DNA of 64,000 nt from Clostridium_AD sp964467165 (GTDB lineage: Bacteria; Bacillota; Clostridia; Clostridiales; Clostridiaceae): contig CAYXOL010000028.1 of assembly GCA_964467165.1 (NCBI GenBank), positions 1-64,000 on the forward strand, in the 5' to 3' direction. Each line of letters starts with the position of its first letter. Within the stretch, counting starts at the first letter, position 1. Of the stretch, positions 52,794 to 61,250 are shown piece after piece. A model generated the notes under the pieces. That model worked only from the letters and a program-made list of their open reading frames with translations. It did not search any database and had not been told where the DNA came from. A program made the translations under genes and the position numbers.

Positions 52794-53906
52794 TTAGGTA
52801 AACTTAGTATTAAAATTATTTATTAATATTAGCCCATCACTTTTTAAATATTTTTTTATAAATATTAGAATATCGGAGGATTTATTTAACTCTACTTGTA
52901 TACTTGAAAAAATAATATAATCAAAAAATCTGTCTTCATAAGATAATTCACAATTATCAATGTTTCCAATAATAACCTTTGCAAAGGCTTTCGCTATTTC
53001 CCCAGCATTTTTATTTGATTCTATACCATATACATTAGCATTTTTAAAAATATTTTTTATTCCCAGCAAATTTGCACCACAGCCACAACCAATTTCTAAT
53101 ACATTAAATTCTTCTAACCTCTTCCTATTGATTAGTTTAATTATTTCATAACTTATACCCTTACATTCTTTCCAACTAAATCCCCACTTTTTTTCAAATT
53201 TTCTTTGATTCATTTTTAAAATTTTAGAATACTCATATGGATTTTCACCAAAGGTAAGATTACCATAATGATGTATAAAGGTATCCATGCAAAGCATTAA
53301 TCTATATTTAGCTTTTCTTATTCTTAAAGAATAATCGTCATCCTCAAAATTTCCTGGAGTAAATTCTTCATCAAGTAGACCAATTTTTTCTATCACTTCT
53401 CTTTTAATAGATATACAAAAACCAATTAACTTTAACCGTTCCTCCCATTTATTTTCATCAGAGATATTATATTTTTCTGCAAAACATATCATTTCTTCTA
53501 GGGTATTATATTCTACACTTATTTGCTGATAATAAGGGCATCTATTAGCAACTGCTCCAACTGCACCTATATCTTCACAGCTATATAAGCACTTATTTAA
53601 ATTCATAAGCCAATTTGGAGTAACCACCACATCGTTATTTAAAAGTAAGATATTATCTCCATCAGCAATATTTATTCCTTGATTACAGCCTTTTGGAAAA
53701 CCAACATTTTCTTCGTTAAATATTGTTTTTATGTCTTGCTGGCTATTTAACCAATCAACGGTCCCATCAGTAGAATGGTTATCTACTACAATAATTTCAT
53801 AATTATTTGTATCAGTATATTCTCTTATGCTCTCGATACATTGTTTTGTATATTCCAGTTTATTGTAAGTTAAAATTACTATACTTGTAATCATATATTT
53901 AGCCAT
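52794..53906 (-). CDS. GT2 glycosyltransferase fused to a methyltransferase-like domain
   Basis: In this 370-residue protein residues about 5-230 are a GT2 domain (SIVILTYNKLEYTKQCIESI, IIVVDNHSTDGT, ILLLNNDVVVTPNWL, TPGNFEDDDYSLR). Residues about 250-368 look like a short SAM-binding domain starting VLEIGCGCGANLLGI, the glycine-rich motif I. The protein ends soon after the later strands, so the second domain is short. ATG 53906 has AAGGAAG upstream. It may add a sugar and methylate it. It stands between the NeuD relic and rmlB. Confidence 0.88.
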   Translation of the reverse strand: MAKYMITSIVILTYNKLEYTKQCIESIREYTDTNNYEIIVVDNHSTDGTVDWLNSQQDIKTIFNEENVGFPKGCNQGINIADGDNILLLNNDVVVTPNWLMNLNKCLYSCEDIGAVGAVANRCPYYQQISVEYNTLEEMICFAEKYNISDENKWEERLKLIGFCISIKREVIEKIGLLDEEFTPGNFEDDDYSLRIRKAKYRLMLCMDTFIHHYGNLTFGENPYEYSKILKMNQRKFEKKWGFSWKECKGISYEIIKLINRKRLEEFNVLEIGCGCGANLLGIKNIFKNANVYGIESNKNAGEIAKAFAKVIIGNIDNCELSYEDRFFDYIIFSSIQVELNKSSDILIFIKKYLKSDGLILINNFNTKFT

Positions 53907-54010
53907 TGTAATTCTTCCTTTCTGCTAATATTAATTAAACCATCATCTTCGATGCTACAATACTCGCCAGTTCAAAAAGTGATTTATGTTTTATCTTTTT
54001 TATAACATGG

Positions 54011-54036
54011 GTCCCCTACTTATAGAAGTAAGGGAC
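54011..54036. other. Hairpin in the 53907-54130 intergenic region
   Basis: GTCCCCTACTT-ATAG-AAGTAAGGGAC is a near-perfect inverted repeat about 95 bases beyond the rmlB stop. It has no T-run, so its role as an rmlB terminator is uncertain. Confidence 0.4.
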
Positions 54037-54130
54037 TTTGGCTTTGAAATGTCATTAAATTTAAAAATTTGCAGTTAAGATTGATTTTTCACAAACATAA
54101 ATTTCATTTATATTACCTCTTAATTTAAAT

Positions 54131-55180
54131 TTATTTATACATTTTTTTATAGTAATTCTGATACTCTCCAGAAGTAACATTATTAAGCCATATTACATTC
54201 TCTAGATACCACTTAATAGTTTTTTCAATTCCTGCTTCGAAAGTTATTTCTGATTTCCAATCCAATTCATTTTCTATATTACTAGAATCTATTGCATATC
54301 TCCTATCGTGTCCTTTTCTATCTTGCACATATGCTATAAGCTCTTCTGTTATAGTATTATCAACATTTTCATTGAGAAATTTTATTATTTTTTTTACTAT
54401 ACCAATGTTACTTTTCTCATTATGACCACCAATATTGTAAATTTTTCCCGTTTTTCCTTTTTCAATAACCATGTCAATAGCTCTATAGTGGTCTTCGACA
54501 TATATCCAATCTCTTATATTTAACCCATCTCCATAAACAGGTATTGGTTTTTTATTCAAACAATTATTAATAATAAGTGGTATCAGCTTTTCTGGAAATT
54601 GGTATGGGCCATAGTTATTCGAAGACCTAGTTATATTTATAGGCATTTTATAGGTATCATAATATGCCTTAACAATTAAATCTGCTGATGCTTTACTTGC
54701 AGAATAGGGACTATGAGGATCTAATGGAGTCTTCTCTGTAAAGTATCCTACCTCTCCTAAAGAACCGTACACTTCATCTGTAGATACTTGTAAGAATTTC
54801 TTTCCTGTTTTGTAGCCTTCTTTAGTTTTCCATGCATCTTTAGCTGTATTTAATAAATTAGTAGTACCCATTACATTTGTTTTTATAAAAATTTCTGGTT
54901 CACTAATACTTCTATCCACATGTGATTCAGCCGCAAAGTTAACTACATAATCAATGTCATTTTCTTTAAATATTTTATTAACTGTTTCTTTATCACATAT
55001 ATCAGCATTTACAAATTTGTAATTAAGGTTATTCTCTACTCCTTTAACATTTTCAAGGTTTCCAGCATAAGTTAACTTATCAAGATTAATGATTTTTTTA
55101 TCATTGTATTTTTTTAAAATATATATTATAAAATTTGAGCCAATAAATCCCGCCCCACCAGTTACAAGATAAGTTTTCAT
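54131..55180 (-). CDS. rmlB: dTDP-glucose 4,6-dehydratase
   Basis: This 349-residue extended SDR enzyme catalyses the second step of dTDP-deoxysugar synthesis. It has GGAGFIGSNF (NAD binding), AAESHVDRSI, STDEVYGSLGE and the catalytic YSASK (PLDPHSPYSASKASADL), then TRSSNNYGPYQFPEKLIP. Length and order are standard. ATG 55180 has GGGGG upstream. It is 93 bases downstream of rmlA on the same strand. No rmlC or rmlD is adjacent, so the pathway may lead to a 4-amino sugar through the aminotransferase at 51406 rather than to rhamnose. Confidence 0.96.
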   Translation of the reverse strand: MKTYLVTGGAGFIGSNFIIYILKKYNDKKIINLDKLTYAGNLENVKGVENNLNYKFVNADICDKETVNKIFKENDIDYVVNFAAESHVDRSISEPEIFIKTNVMGTTNLLNTAKDAWKTKEGYKTGKKFLQVSTDEVYGSLGEVGYFTEKTPLDPHSPYSASKASADLIVKAYYDTYKMPINITRSSNNYGPYQFPEKLIPLIINNCLNKKPIPVYGDGLNIRDWIYVEDHYRAIDMVIEKGKTGKIYNIGGHNEKSNIGIVKKIIKFLNENVDNTITEELIAYVQDRKGHDRRYAIDSSNIENELDWKSEITFEAGIEKTIKWYLENVIWLNNVTSGEYQNYYKKMYK

Positions 55181-55273
55181 TCTTTTATCCCCCTATTTAT
55201 CCTCTTGAAAAATCCAATCAAAGCTCCATCCAAATATCTCATTTCATCCCCGCCAGTACATCTAAGCATCATA

Positions 55274-56029
55274 TTATCTATCCCCTACCTTAAACTCTCT
55301 ACTCAATATATAATCTAAATCTATATCCTTAGCTAATATATTAGCATTCATCAACGAATTAAAGGTACCAGCATCTGTCCACCATCCCTTCATAATATCA
55401 TAGGAAAGAGAACCGTCTTTTAAATACCAATTGTTAACATCCGTAATTTCAAGTTCACCTCTATCAGATGGTTTTAATTCTTTAATAACCTTAAACACTC
55501 TATTGTCATAAATATATATTCCTGTAACACAGTAGTTACTTTTAGGATTTTCAGGTTTTTCCTCTATTGAAATTATTCTACCGTTCCTAACTTGTGCTAT
55601 TCCATATCTTTCAGGGTCTGATACTTTTTTTAATAATAGCTCTGCACCCTCCCCCTCCTTTTCAAAGTTTTTTACATATTCATATATATCATCTTCAAAT
55701 ATATTATCTCCAAGTATGACAGTGCAACAATCTTTTCCAACAAATTCCTCGCATAATCCCAAAGCTTCTGCTATTCCACCAGGTTGATCTTGTATTTTAA
55801 AAGTATATTTAACCCCATATTCATATCCACTACCTAATAATTTTACTATAGCACCCATATGCTCTTTTCCTGAAACAATTATAATATCAATAATATCTGC
55901 TTGTTTCATTTTAGCAATTAAATAATATATCATTGGATATTTTCCTACAGGAAGTAAATGCTTATTTGTTACCTTTATTAAGGGAAAAAGTCTTGATCCC
56001 GTTCCTCCTGCTAGAATTATACCTTTCAT
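55274..56029 (-). CDS. rmlA: Glucose-1-phosphate thymidylyltransferase (short type)
   Basis: This 251-residue nucleotidyltransferase makes dTDP-glucose. The signature is KGIILAGGTGSRLFPLIKVTNKHLLPVGKYPMIYY, and VILGDNIFEDDI carries the metal-binding Asp. EKPENPKSNYCVTGIYIYDN and GWWTDAGTFNSLMNAN close the active site. It is shorter than the classical 290-residue RmlA, lacking the C-terminal extension, as is common for short-type enzymes in Firmicutes. ATG 56029 follows a GAGGCGTGA site; an upstream start at 56038 is less likely. It feeds RmlB. Confidence 0.94.
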   Translation of the reverse strand: MKGIILAGGTGSRLFPLIKVTNKHLLPVGKYPMIYYLIAKMKQADIIDIIIVSGKEHMGAIVKLLGSGYEYGVKYTFKIQDQPGGIAEALGLCEEFVGKDCCTVILGDNIFEDDIYEYVKNFEKEGEGAELLLKKVSDPERYGIAQVRNGRIISIEEKPENPKSNYCVTGIYIYDNRVFKVIKELKPSDRGELEITDVNNWYLKDGSLSYDIMKGWWTDAGTFNSLMNANILAKDIDLDYILSREFKVGDR

Positions 56030-56133
56030 AAATATCACGCCTCTTTATTGAAATTTTTTTGATTAAATCAAACACTGTATATATAGTTTTGAAGTTCAGT
56101 ATATTATATTAAACTACTACCTTCTTTTGTTAC

Positions 56134-56174
56134 ATAAAAAAAAGATTACTGTATTAATTTAATGCAGTAATCTT
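56134..56174 (-). terminator. Terminator of the beta-propeller/coiled-coil gene
   Basis: AAGATTACTGCATTAAATTAATACAGTAATCTT on the minus strand, given as arms AAGATTACTG and CAGTAATCTT, is followed by eight T residues, about 45 bases past the stop at 56220. Confidence 0.85.
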
Positions 56175-56219
56175 AAATAAGCCTTTAGACTTATTTATAT
56201 AATATATTATAATTATCCA

Positions 56220-57812
56220 TTATACATTATTAAATATTCGCTTTAAAAAGGAATCCTTTATTTTAATGTTTGTTATTGTTAATTTTGAGTTTAGCTCCTC
56301 CAATTGATTTGTTAAAATCTCAACTTCTTCATTAAATAATAAAATTCTACTTTCTTTTTCAATATTACCCATCTCTAGCTGAGAATTTTCCTCTTGCAAT
56401 ATCATAATTTGTTTTTGTTTTTCAATAAACTGATCTTTAAAAGCTAGTATTTCTTTTCCATGCTCATTGTTAACATCTTCCAATTCATTGTTCTTCTTTT
56501 CTTTACTTATTAAACTCTCTTGAAGATAATTTATATTTCCATTTAGTAACTCCTTATCCTCTTGAAATTTTATATACTCTGCATTTATATCCTTCAATTT
56601 ATTTTCATAAATATGAATTCTAATAACATTTTCTTGTACGCTATTCCTAAGTAAGGTAATTAACTCTTCTTTCTGTCTCAGTTGTTTTTCGTATATAAGC
56701 ATTTTATTATAAGCAACATTCAAATAGGATTTAGCTTCTATTAAACATTGGTCACATTCTTTATGAGATTTATTTTTATTGATTATACTACTATCTAAAG
56801 TATTATATTCATTTGGGATTATTAAAATTTCAACCTCATCATCATCCATTACATACATTTCATTAATAATTAAATCCCTTATGGTTCTAGTTAAATTAGA
56901 CTCATATATTGATTTTATAACATTCAATGAAGATAATAATTCAATAGATGAAGGGGCACTAAAGGTTTTTCCTTTATCCTTTGTGAAGGAGTTATAAATT
57001 TCATTATTGTTTATCCATGAACAATATAAATGACCTTCTATAGCAAAAAAAGAACAGGATTTTAAATCTGTAGCCTCAAATAATCTGTTATATCTTTCTT
57101 TAGTATATCCATCTTGTGAATATATTAAGACACTCCTATTCTTTTCCTTTTTTATATATAATGAATGTATAACATCATTAATTGACAGAAAAGAATAATC
57201 CATAAAAGGCTCACTACTTTCATCTATTATATTAAAATCAGACCAGATATTAAATTCGGCATTTAAAATTTTATATCCAAGTTTATAGCTCTTTTGTGAT
57301 TTTTGATACATAATTAATAACTTATTGTTGCCATCTATAACAATGTTGAAAGAACAATTTTTTTCATCGCTGCTTTTAGCTATTATTATAGGAGATTCTA
57401 GATTAAAGTTTTCATTTACTACTTGATTAAAAAGTGTTCTGATTTTAGTTTCTCTATTTAGTACATTATAAAATAAATAAATTTGATTTTTATTTAATAT
57501 AGCCTTAAAAGAAATATCATATATTTCAGTAGTCTTTTTTAAAAGAACTATATCCTCACTCCATTTATCTTCATTTAAAATTCTGAGTTTTATATTTCCC
57601 TTTAAATCTTCATATAAGAAATATATATCATCATTTGGGAGTAATAACACAGAAAAATTTCCACTACTCTCTTTTTCTAGCACTTTATAATTAGATTCTT
57701 TATTATCTTTTAATATTCTATATAAAATCCCCCTGTTTTTATCATATGTAAGGTTCCATGTTGTATAGTCTGATTGCTTTATAACATAAAATTTTTTATC
57801 AGGCAAAAACAT
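56220..57812 (-). CDS. Unknown 530-residue beta-propeller plus coiled-coil protein
   Basis: I do not recognise a named family. Residues about 1-310 are a series of four-stranded repeats with aromatic and Asp/Asn-rich turns (IYFLYEDLKGNIKLRIL, IYLFYNVLNRETKIRTL, LIMYQKSQKSYKLGYKIL), as in sialidase-like propellers. After a linker with CDQC, residues 365-515 form a long charged coiled coil. There is no signal peptide. ATG 57812 has AAGGGG upstream. It is divergent from the cysteine-rich protein at 57986. A scaffold or sugar-recognition role in glycan or surface-layer assembly is a guess. Confidence 0.7.
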   Translation of the reverse strand: MFLPDKKFYVIKQSDYTTWNLTYDKNRGILYRILKDNKESNYKVLEKESSGNFSVLLLPNDDIYFLYEDLKGNIKLRILNEDKWSEDIVLLKKTTEIYDISFKAILNKNQIYLFYNVLNRETKIRTLFNQVVNENFNLESPIIIAKSSDEKNCSFNIVIDGNNKLLIMYQKSQKSYKLGYKILNAEFNIWSDFNIIDESSEPFMDYSFLSINDVIHSLYIKKEKNRSVLIYSQDGYTKERYNRLFEATDLKSCSFFAIEGHLYCSWINNNEIYNSFTKDKGKTFSAPSSIELLSSLNVIKSIYESNLTRTIRDLIINEMYVMDDDEVEILIIPNEYNTLDSSIINKNKSHKECDQCLIEAKSYLNVAYNKMLIYEKQLRQKEELITLLRNSVQENVIRIHIYENKLKDINAEYIKFQEDKELLNGNINYLQESLISKEKKNNELEDVNNEHGKEILAFKDQFIEKQKQIMILQEENSQLEMGNIEKESRILLFNEEVEILTNQLEELNSKLTITNIKIKDSFLKRIFNNV

Positions 57813-57985
57813 CTCTTTACCCCTTCTTTTAAATTATTCTTTATATAAAATATGCTAAACATATTACAATTTATAACTTTTATTTTTTTAGTTATTAGCA
57901 CACATTTTGAACTAATTCATATCATGTTAATATGGAAATATAAATCTAGAAATATTTTTATTCGTTTATAGGGGAGGTACGTATT

Positions 57986-58744
57986 GTGAAGGAATTTAAT
58001 ACAAAGAAAGAAATCAGAGACATAATGCTAGAAATGGAAAGTCTATCGGAAAAACAGATAGCAACTACATTAACTGAAGAAACCCTTAAAGAACTTATGG
58101 AATCAAATGGATTTAATGCTACTAATGCAGGATTCAGGTCTGCTGACCCTACTTGTACTCCTGATTGTGGAGACTGTTTAAACACAATAAATTTCTGCTG
58201 TAAAACAACCATTGGAACAGGTTTCACTGTAAATATTGACCCAACTCTTACTACTATACAGTATAACAGTTGCTTGTTCTGCTTTACTGATCCTTGCCCT
58301 TGTCCTATTACCGTTACACCCGGAGCAGGTTGTCCATCCTTTTGCTTAACATTATACCCTAGAAGGGTAATTGGTTGTATTGATTATAGAGTATTTACAG
58401 GTAATGCTATAGGTGACGCATGTGCTGGTGGCCTTTGCGCAGGAACTCTTAATGGTGCTATATGCTGTGAAGGATCACAATGTGTAAATAATATTGTAAG
58501 TTATCAACAATGTCCACCAACATTAAGCGAAGCACAACCTAAACCTATACCTACTGATAGTCTTACCGTTACTGTTACTGCAACTGCAGAAAATTGTGAA
58601 GATTGTACTGCGGGAACTGGTTCTCCCTGTGAAAATACTGTTGTAAAATTCGCTGGTTCCTTTATATTACCAGAAGTTTGTCCTACACCTTCTTGCCTTA
58701 ACACACCATGTCCAGATCCAAGTTGTTCTCCATGCTGCAGTTAA
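57986..58744 (+). CDS. Cysteine-rich 252-residue protein
   Basis: By hand count 27 of 252 residues are cysteine, in motifs such as CTPDCGDC, CLFCFTDPCPCP and CPDPSCSPCC. The first 50 residues are different: a charged, helical, cysteine-free segment (KEFNTKKEIRDIMLEMESLSEKQ...ELMESNGFN), with no signal peptide. The start is GTG 57986 with GGGGAGG at eight bases. This layout, a soluble leader and a Cys-rich body, resembles spore exosporium proteins such as CdeC or CsxA, but no direct match can be claimed. It ends at a perfect 23-base hairpin and lies among glycosyltransferase genes. Confidence 0.75.
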   Translation: MKEFNTKKEIRDIMLEMESLSEKQIATTLTEETLKELMESNGFNATNAGFRSADPTCTPDCGDCLNTINFCCKTTIGTGFTVNIDPTLTTIQYNSCLFCFTDPCPCPITVTPGAGCPSFCLTLYPRRVIGCIDYRVFTGNAIGDACAGGLCAGTLNGAICCEGSQCVNNIVSYQQCPPTLSEAQPKPIPTDSLTVTVTATAENCEDCTAGTGSPCENTVVKFAGSFILPEVCPTPSCLNTPCPDPSCSPCCS

Positions 58745-58750
58745 TTAAAC

Positions 58751-58800
58751 TCTATAAAGAAGGATATCCTCACAAATGTGAGGATATCCTTCTTTATAGA
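58751..58800. terminator. Perfect bidirectional terminator hairpin
   Basis: Two exact 23-base arms (from TCTATAAAGAAGGATATCC) enclose AAAT. It lies between the convergent Cys-rich and GT2 genes. A short T-rich stretch flanks the stem on the minus strand. Confidence 0.85.
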
Positions 58801-58806
58801 TTAAAA

Positions 58807-59721
58807 TTAAAATAAAATATTGAATTTTTTAAAGAAATATTCATCATCATATACACGCTCTATCAAGTATTTATTTCTCTGTCTTACAATTAAATCTGAA
58901 TTTTTATCTATTTCATGTGCTGCGGTAAAGAAATAATAATCTCTTTTTGCTATATCCATAACCTTCTTAAGTCTCTCCATTTCAAAATGTGAGCAAGCAA
59001 GACATATAGTGTTATAAGTAACATTTGCAAGGGTTACTTTATATGGAAATTTTTTTCTAAATAGATGTTGTACTATTACATCTGGATTAATAACTATCCT
59101 ATATCCATAAAGCCATGCTTTAAGGCATATCTCTTCATCCTCTTTACCCCATACTTGAAAAAGATGATCAAACCCACCTATTCTATCAAACGCCTCTCTG
59201 GTTATCCCAAGCGCTGCACCACCTGCCAGTGGAATTTCGTCTCCCTTATTTGGTTTTTTTGAAAACCAAGTAATTTTAAATTCATCATTCCATGTCTGAC
59301 CATAACCTGCTGATGAGATATTTGAAATATCTGAAATACAGGGGGCCACGAGTGATGCCTTAGCCTTTTCTAAAGTATTAATTAAATCATCTGCCCACAT
59401 GTCAGGTACTTTTACATGGGCATCAAAGAAAAATAAATATTTTCCCTTAGCAGCTTTTGCCCCCGCATTTCTTGCTGCTGCTGCACCTATATTATTAGTC
59501 TTAATTAAAATAACATCTCTATATTTGTCTTCACTTATATAAGTTTTCAAAAAATCTGCACTTCCATCTGTTGAAGCATCATCTACTACTATAATTTCAC
59601 ATTTAAGATGATTTTTAGACTCCAGTATTGAATCTATTGTCCATCTTATATTATTTACCTCATTTTTACAGGGAATAATTATTGAAACATCTACGTTGCT
59701 TGTATCTTCAATTTCATACAA
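58807..59721 (-). CDS. GT2 glycosyltransferase with a GalNAc-transferase-like DxH motif
   Basis: This protein of about 304 residues shows DVSIIIPCKNEVNNIRWTID, CEIIVVDDASTDGSADFL, NIGAAAARNAGAKAAKGKYLFFFDAHVKVP (DAH as the DxH metal site) and GGFDHLFQVWGKEDEEICLKAWLYGY, as in polypeptide GalNAc-transferase-like GT2 enzymes. The start is unclear. TTG 59721 has no site at normal distance, while AGAGGGG sits upstream near ATA 59739 or ATT 59745. A rare start codon is possible. It converges with the cysteine-rich gene. Confidence 0.88.
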   Translation of the reverse strand: MYEIEDTSNVDVSIIIPCKNEVNNIRWTIDSILESKNHLKCEIIVVDDASTDGSADFLKTYISEDKYRDVILIKTNNIGAAAARNAGAKAAKGKYLFFFDAHVKVPDMWADDLINTLEKAKASLVAPCISDISNISSAGYGQTWNDEFKITWFSKKPNKGDEIPLAGGAALGITREAFDRIGGFDHLFQVWGKEDEEICLKAWLYGYRIVINPDVIVQHLFRKKFPYKVTLANVTYNTICLACSHFEMERLKKVMDIAKRDYYFFTAAHEIDKNSDLIVRQRNKYLIERVYDDEYFFKKFNILF

Positions 59722-59920
59722 TTCATTTATACTTTCTATGAGAATTCAGCCCCTCTGATAATTGATACGCCTAATATTCATTATATTTATGAATTGAAAT
59801 AGTGTACCTATTTTTTATTTCTATAAACAGATACACAAACAGCTAACAATAATTGTATATTTGAATAATGTATACTAAGTCGGTGATTTTCTACTTAATA
59901 TCTAATTATGGAGGTTTATT

Positions 59921-60679
59921 ATGATTGATGGATTCAATAGAGAAAAGAAATTAATTAAGAAGTATAGAGAAACATTAAAACAAGATTCTAATCCTGGTGT
60001 ATCTATAATTGCTTGTACTAATAAACCTAATTATATTGATAATATTTTTATAAACTATGAGAGGTCTAATTATCCTGTAAAAGAGTTACTAGTTATTATA
60101 AATAATAATAAAATTAATTTCAATGAATGTAAGCTTAAAACTGCAAATTTTAATCATGTTAAAATATTTCAATTAGATGAATCTTGTACCCTTGGTGAAT
60201 GTTTAAATTTTGGAGTTGAACAATCAGCATATGACTATATCTCTAAAATGGATGATGATGATTATTATGGCTCTAACTATTTAGAGGATACTATGAATGT
60301 ATTTAAATATACTGATGCCAAAATAACAGGCAAATTAACTTACTTTGTATATTTTGACAATAACAACACTTTAGGTATTATGTGCAGCAATTGGGAGTAT
60401 AAATACGTTTTCGCAGTTGCTGGTGGTACTATTACAGCTAAGAAAGAAGTTTTTGATAGTGTTAAATTTCGAAATATATCCTTTGGTGAAGACAAATTAT
60501 TCCTTGAAGATTGTCATAAATCAGGGTTTAAGATTTTTTCTAGTGATAAATACAATTATGTCCTAATGAGGCATAAAAATTTAGAGGATCATACTTGGAA
60601 AATATGCTCTGAAGATTTTATTAAATATGTTAAAATAGTTTCAGTTATACCTAATTTCACATCTATTATATCAGTATAA
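59921..60679 (+). CDS. Small GT2-like glycosyltransferase
   Basis: This 252-residue protein has a compact GT-A fold: GVSIIACTNKPNYIDNIFINYERSNYP, LGECLNFGVEQSAYDYISKMDDDDYYGSNYLED with the DDD metal motif, and GEDKLFLEDCHKSGFKI (E-D general base region). ATG 59921 has GGAGG upstream. It is the last glycosyltransferase of the region. The acceptor is unknown. The short C-terminus lacks a membrane segment, so it is soluble or peripherally bound. Confidence 0.85.
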   Translation: MIDGFNREKKLIKKYRETLKQDSNPGVSIIACTNKPNYIDNIFINYERSNYPVKELLVIINNNKINFNECKLKTANFNHVKIFQLDESCTLGECLNFGVEQSAYDYISKMDDDDYYGSNYLEDTMNVFKYTDAKITGKLTYFVYFDNNNTLGIMCSNWEYKYVFAVAGGTITAKKEVFDSVKFRNISFGEDKLFLEDCHKSGFKIFSSDKYNYVLMRHKNLEDHTWKICSEDFIKYVKIVSVIPNFTSIISV

Positions 60680-60718
60680 AAAATTTAACATCAATAGTTT
60701 TAGTACTTGAAATAATAC

Positions 60719-60752
60719 AACTTAAAGGGCACATTTATAAGCCCTTTAAGTT
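60719..60752. terminator. Terminator between the last GT2 gene and the DUF3343 gene
   Basis: AACTTAAAGGGC and GCCCTTTAAGTT form a perfect 12-base stem between convergent genes. The flanks are only weakly T-rich, so it is probably bidirectional. Confidence 0.7.
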
Positions 60753-60760
60753 TGCAAAGT

Positions 60761-61021
60761 CTACGAGATTAGTACATACTTAGTTCCGTTTTTATCATTT
60801 ACTATTTTGTATAAACCTTTAATAATTAATTTTCTATTCTTTATCTCCTGTGCTACAATTTCTGTATCACTTTCATCAAATCTAATAGCTTTAGTACACC
60901 CTCTTGAAATATCACTGGGGGCTGATATTAATTCAACTTTACAACCCTTAAGGATCAAATTTTTATATAATAATGTTGAATGACTATTAGAAACTAAAAC
61001 TACAAGGTATTTAAATTTCAT
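60761..61021 (-). CDS. DUF3343 protein
   Basis: This 86-residue protein has the DUF3343 pattern: YLVVLVSNSHSTLLYKNLILKGCKVELISAPSDISRGCTKAIRF. The SPDISRGC-like segment holds a conserved Cys. DUF3343 genes are often found next to cysteine desulfurase-like and selenium-metabolism genes, and here a class V aminotransferase follows on the same strand at 61234. ATG 61021 has GGAG nine bases upstream and is chosen over the frame start at 61036. A role as a sulfur or selenium carrier is inferred from this association only. Confidence 0.85.
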   Translation of the reverse strand: MKFKYLVVLVSNSHSTLLYKNLILKGCKVELISAPSDISRGCTKAIRFDESDTEIVAQEIKNRKLIIKGLYKIVNDKNGTKYVLIS

Positions 61022-61221
61022 CAGCTTCAACTCCAATTTACTACAACTTAGAAAAATATTTCACTTAAAATTTCAATAAATATTGAATTTATTAATTTAT
61101 TGAATACCTCATCCTACTATCATTATATTCATGTATTGTTAAAATGTTTTCATATTGCCCCAAATACCTCTATTAAGGGTTGAATTTACACTTAAACATT
61201 CTCATTTCTATGGTTACATAT

Positions 61222-61250
61222 AAAAAGCCTCTTTTAAAGAGACCTTTTTT
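61222..61250 (-). terminator. Terminator overlapping the class V aminotransferase stop
   Basis: AAAAGGTCTCTTT...AAAGAGGCTTTTT on the minus strand makes an imperfect stem with a T5 tail. It overlaps the last codons and stop of the gene. Confidence 0.7.

Noticed and set aside
57986..58744. Cysteine-rich protein as a RiPP precursor
   Set aside because: It has a leader-like helix, but the body is very long for a core peptide and no radical SAM, LanM or cyclodehydratase gene is nearby.
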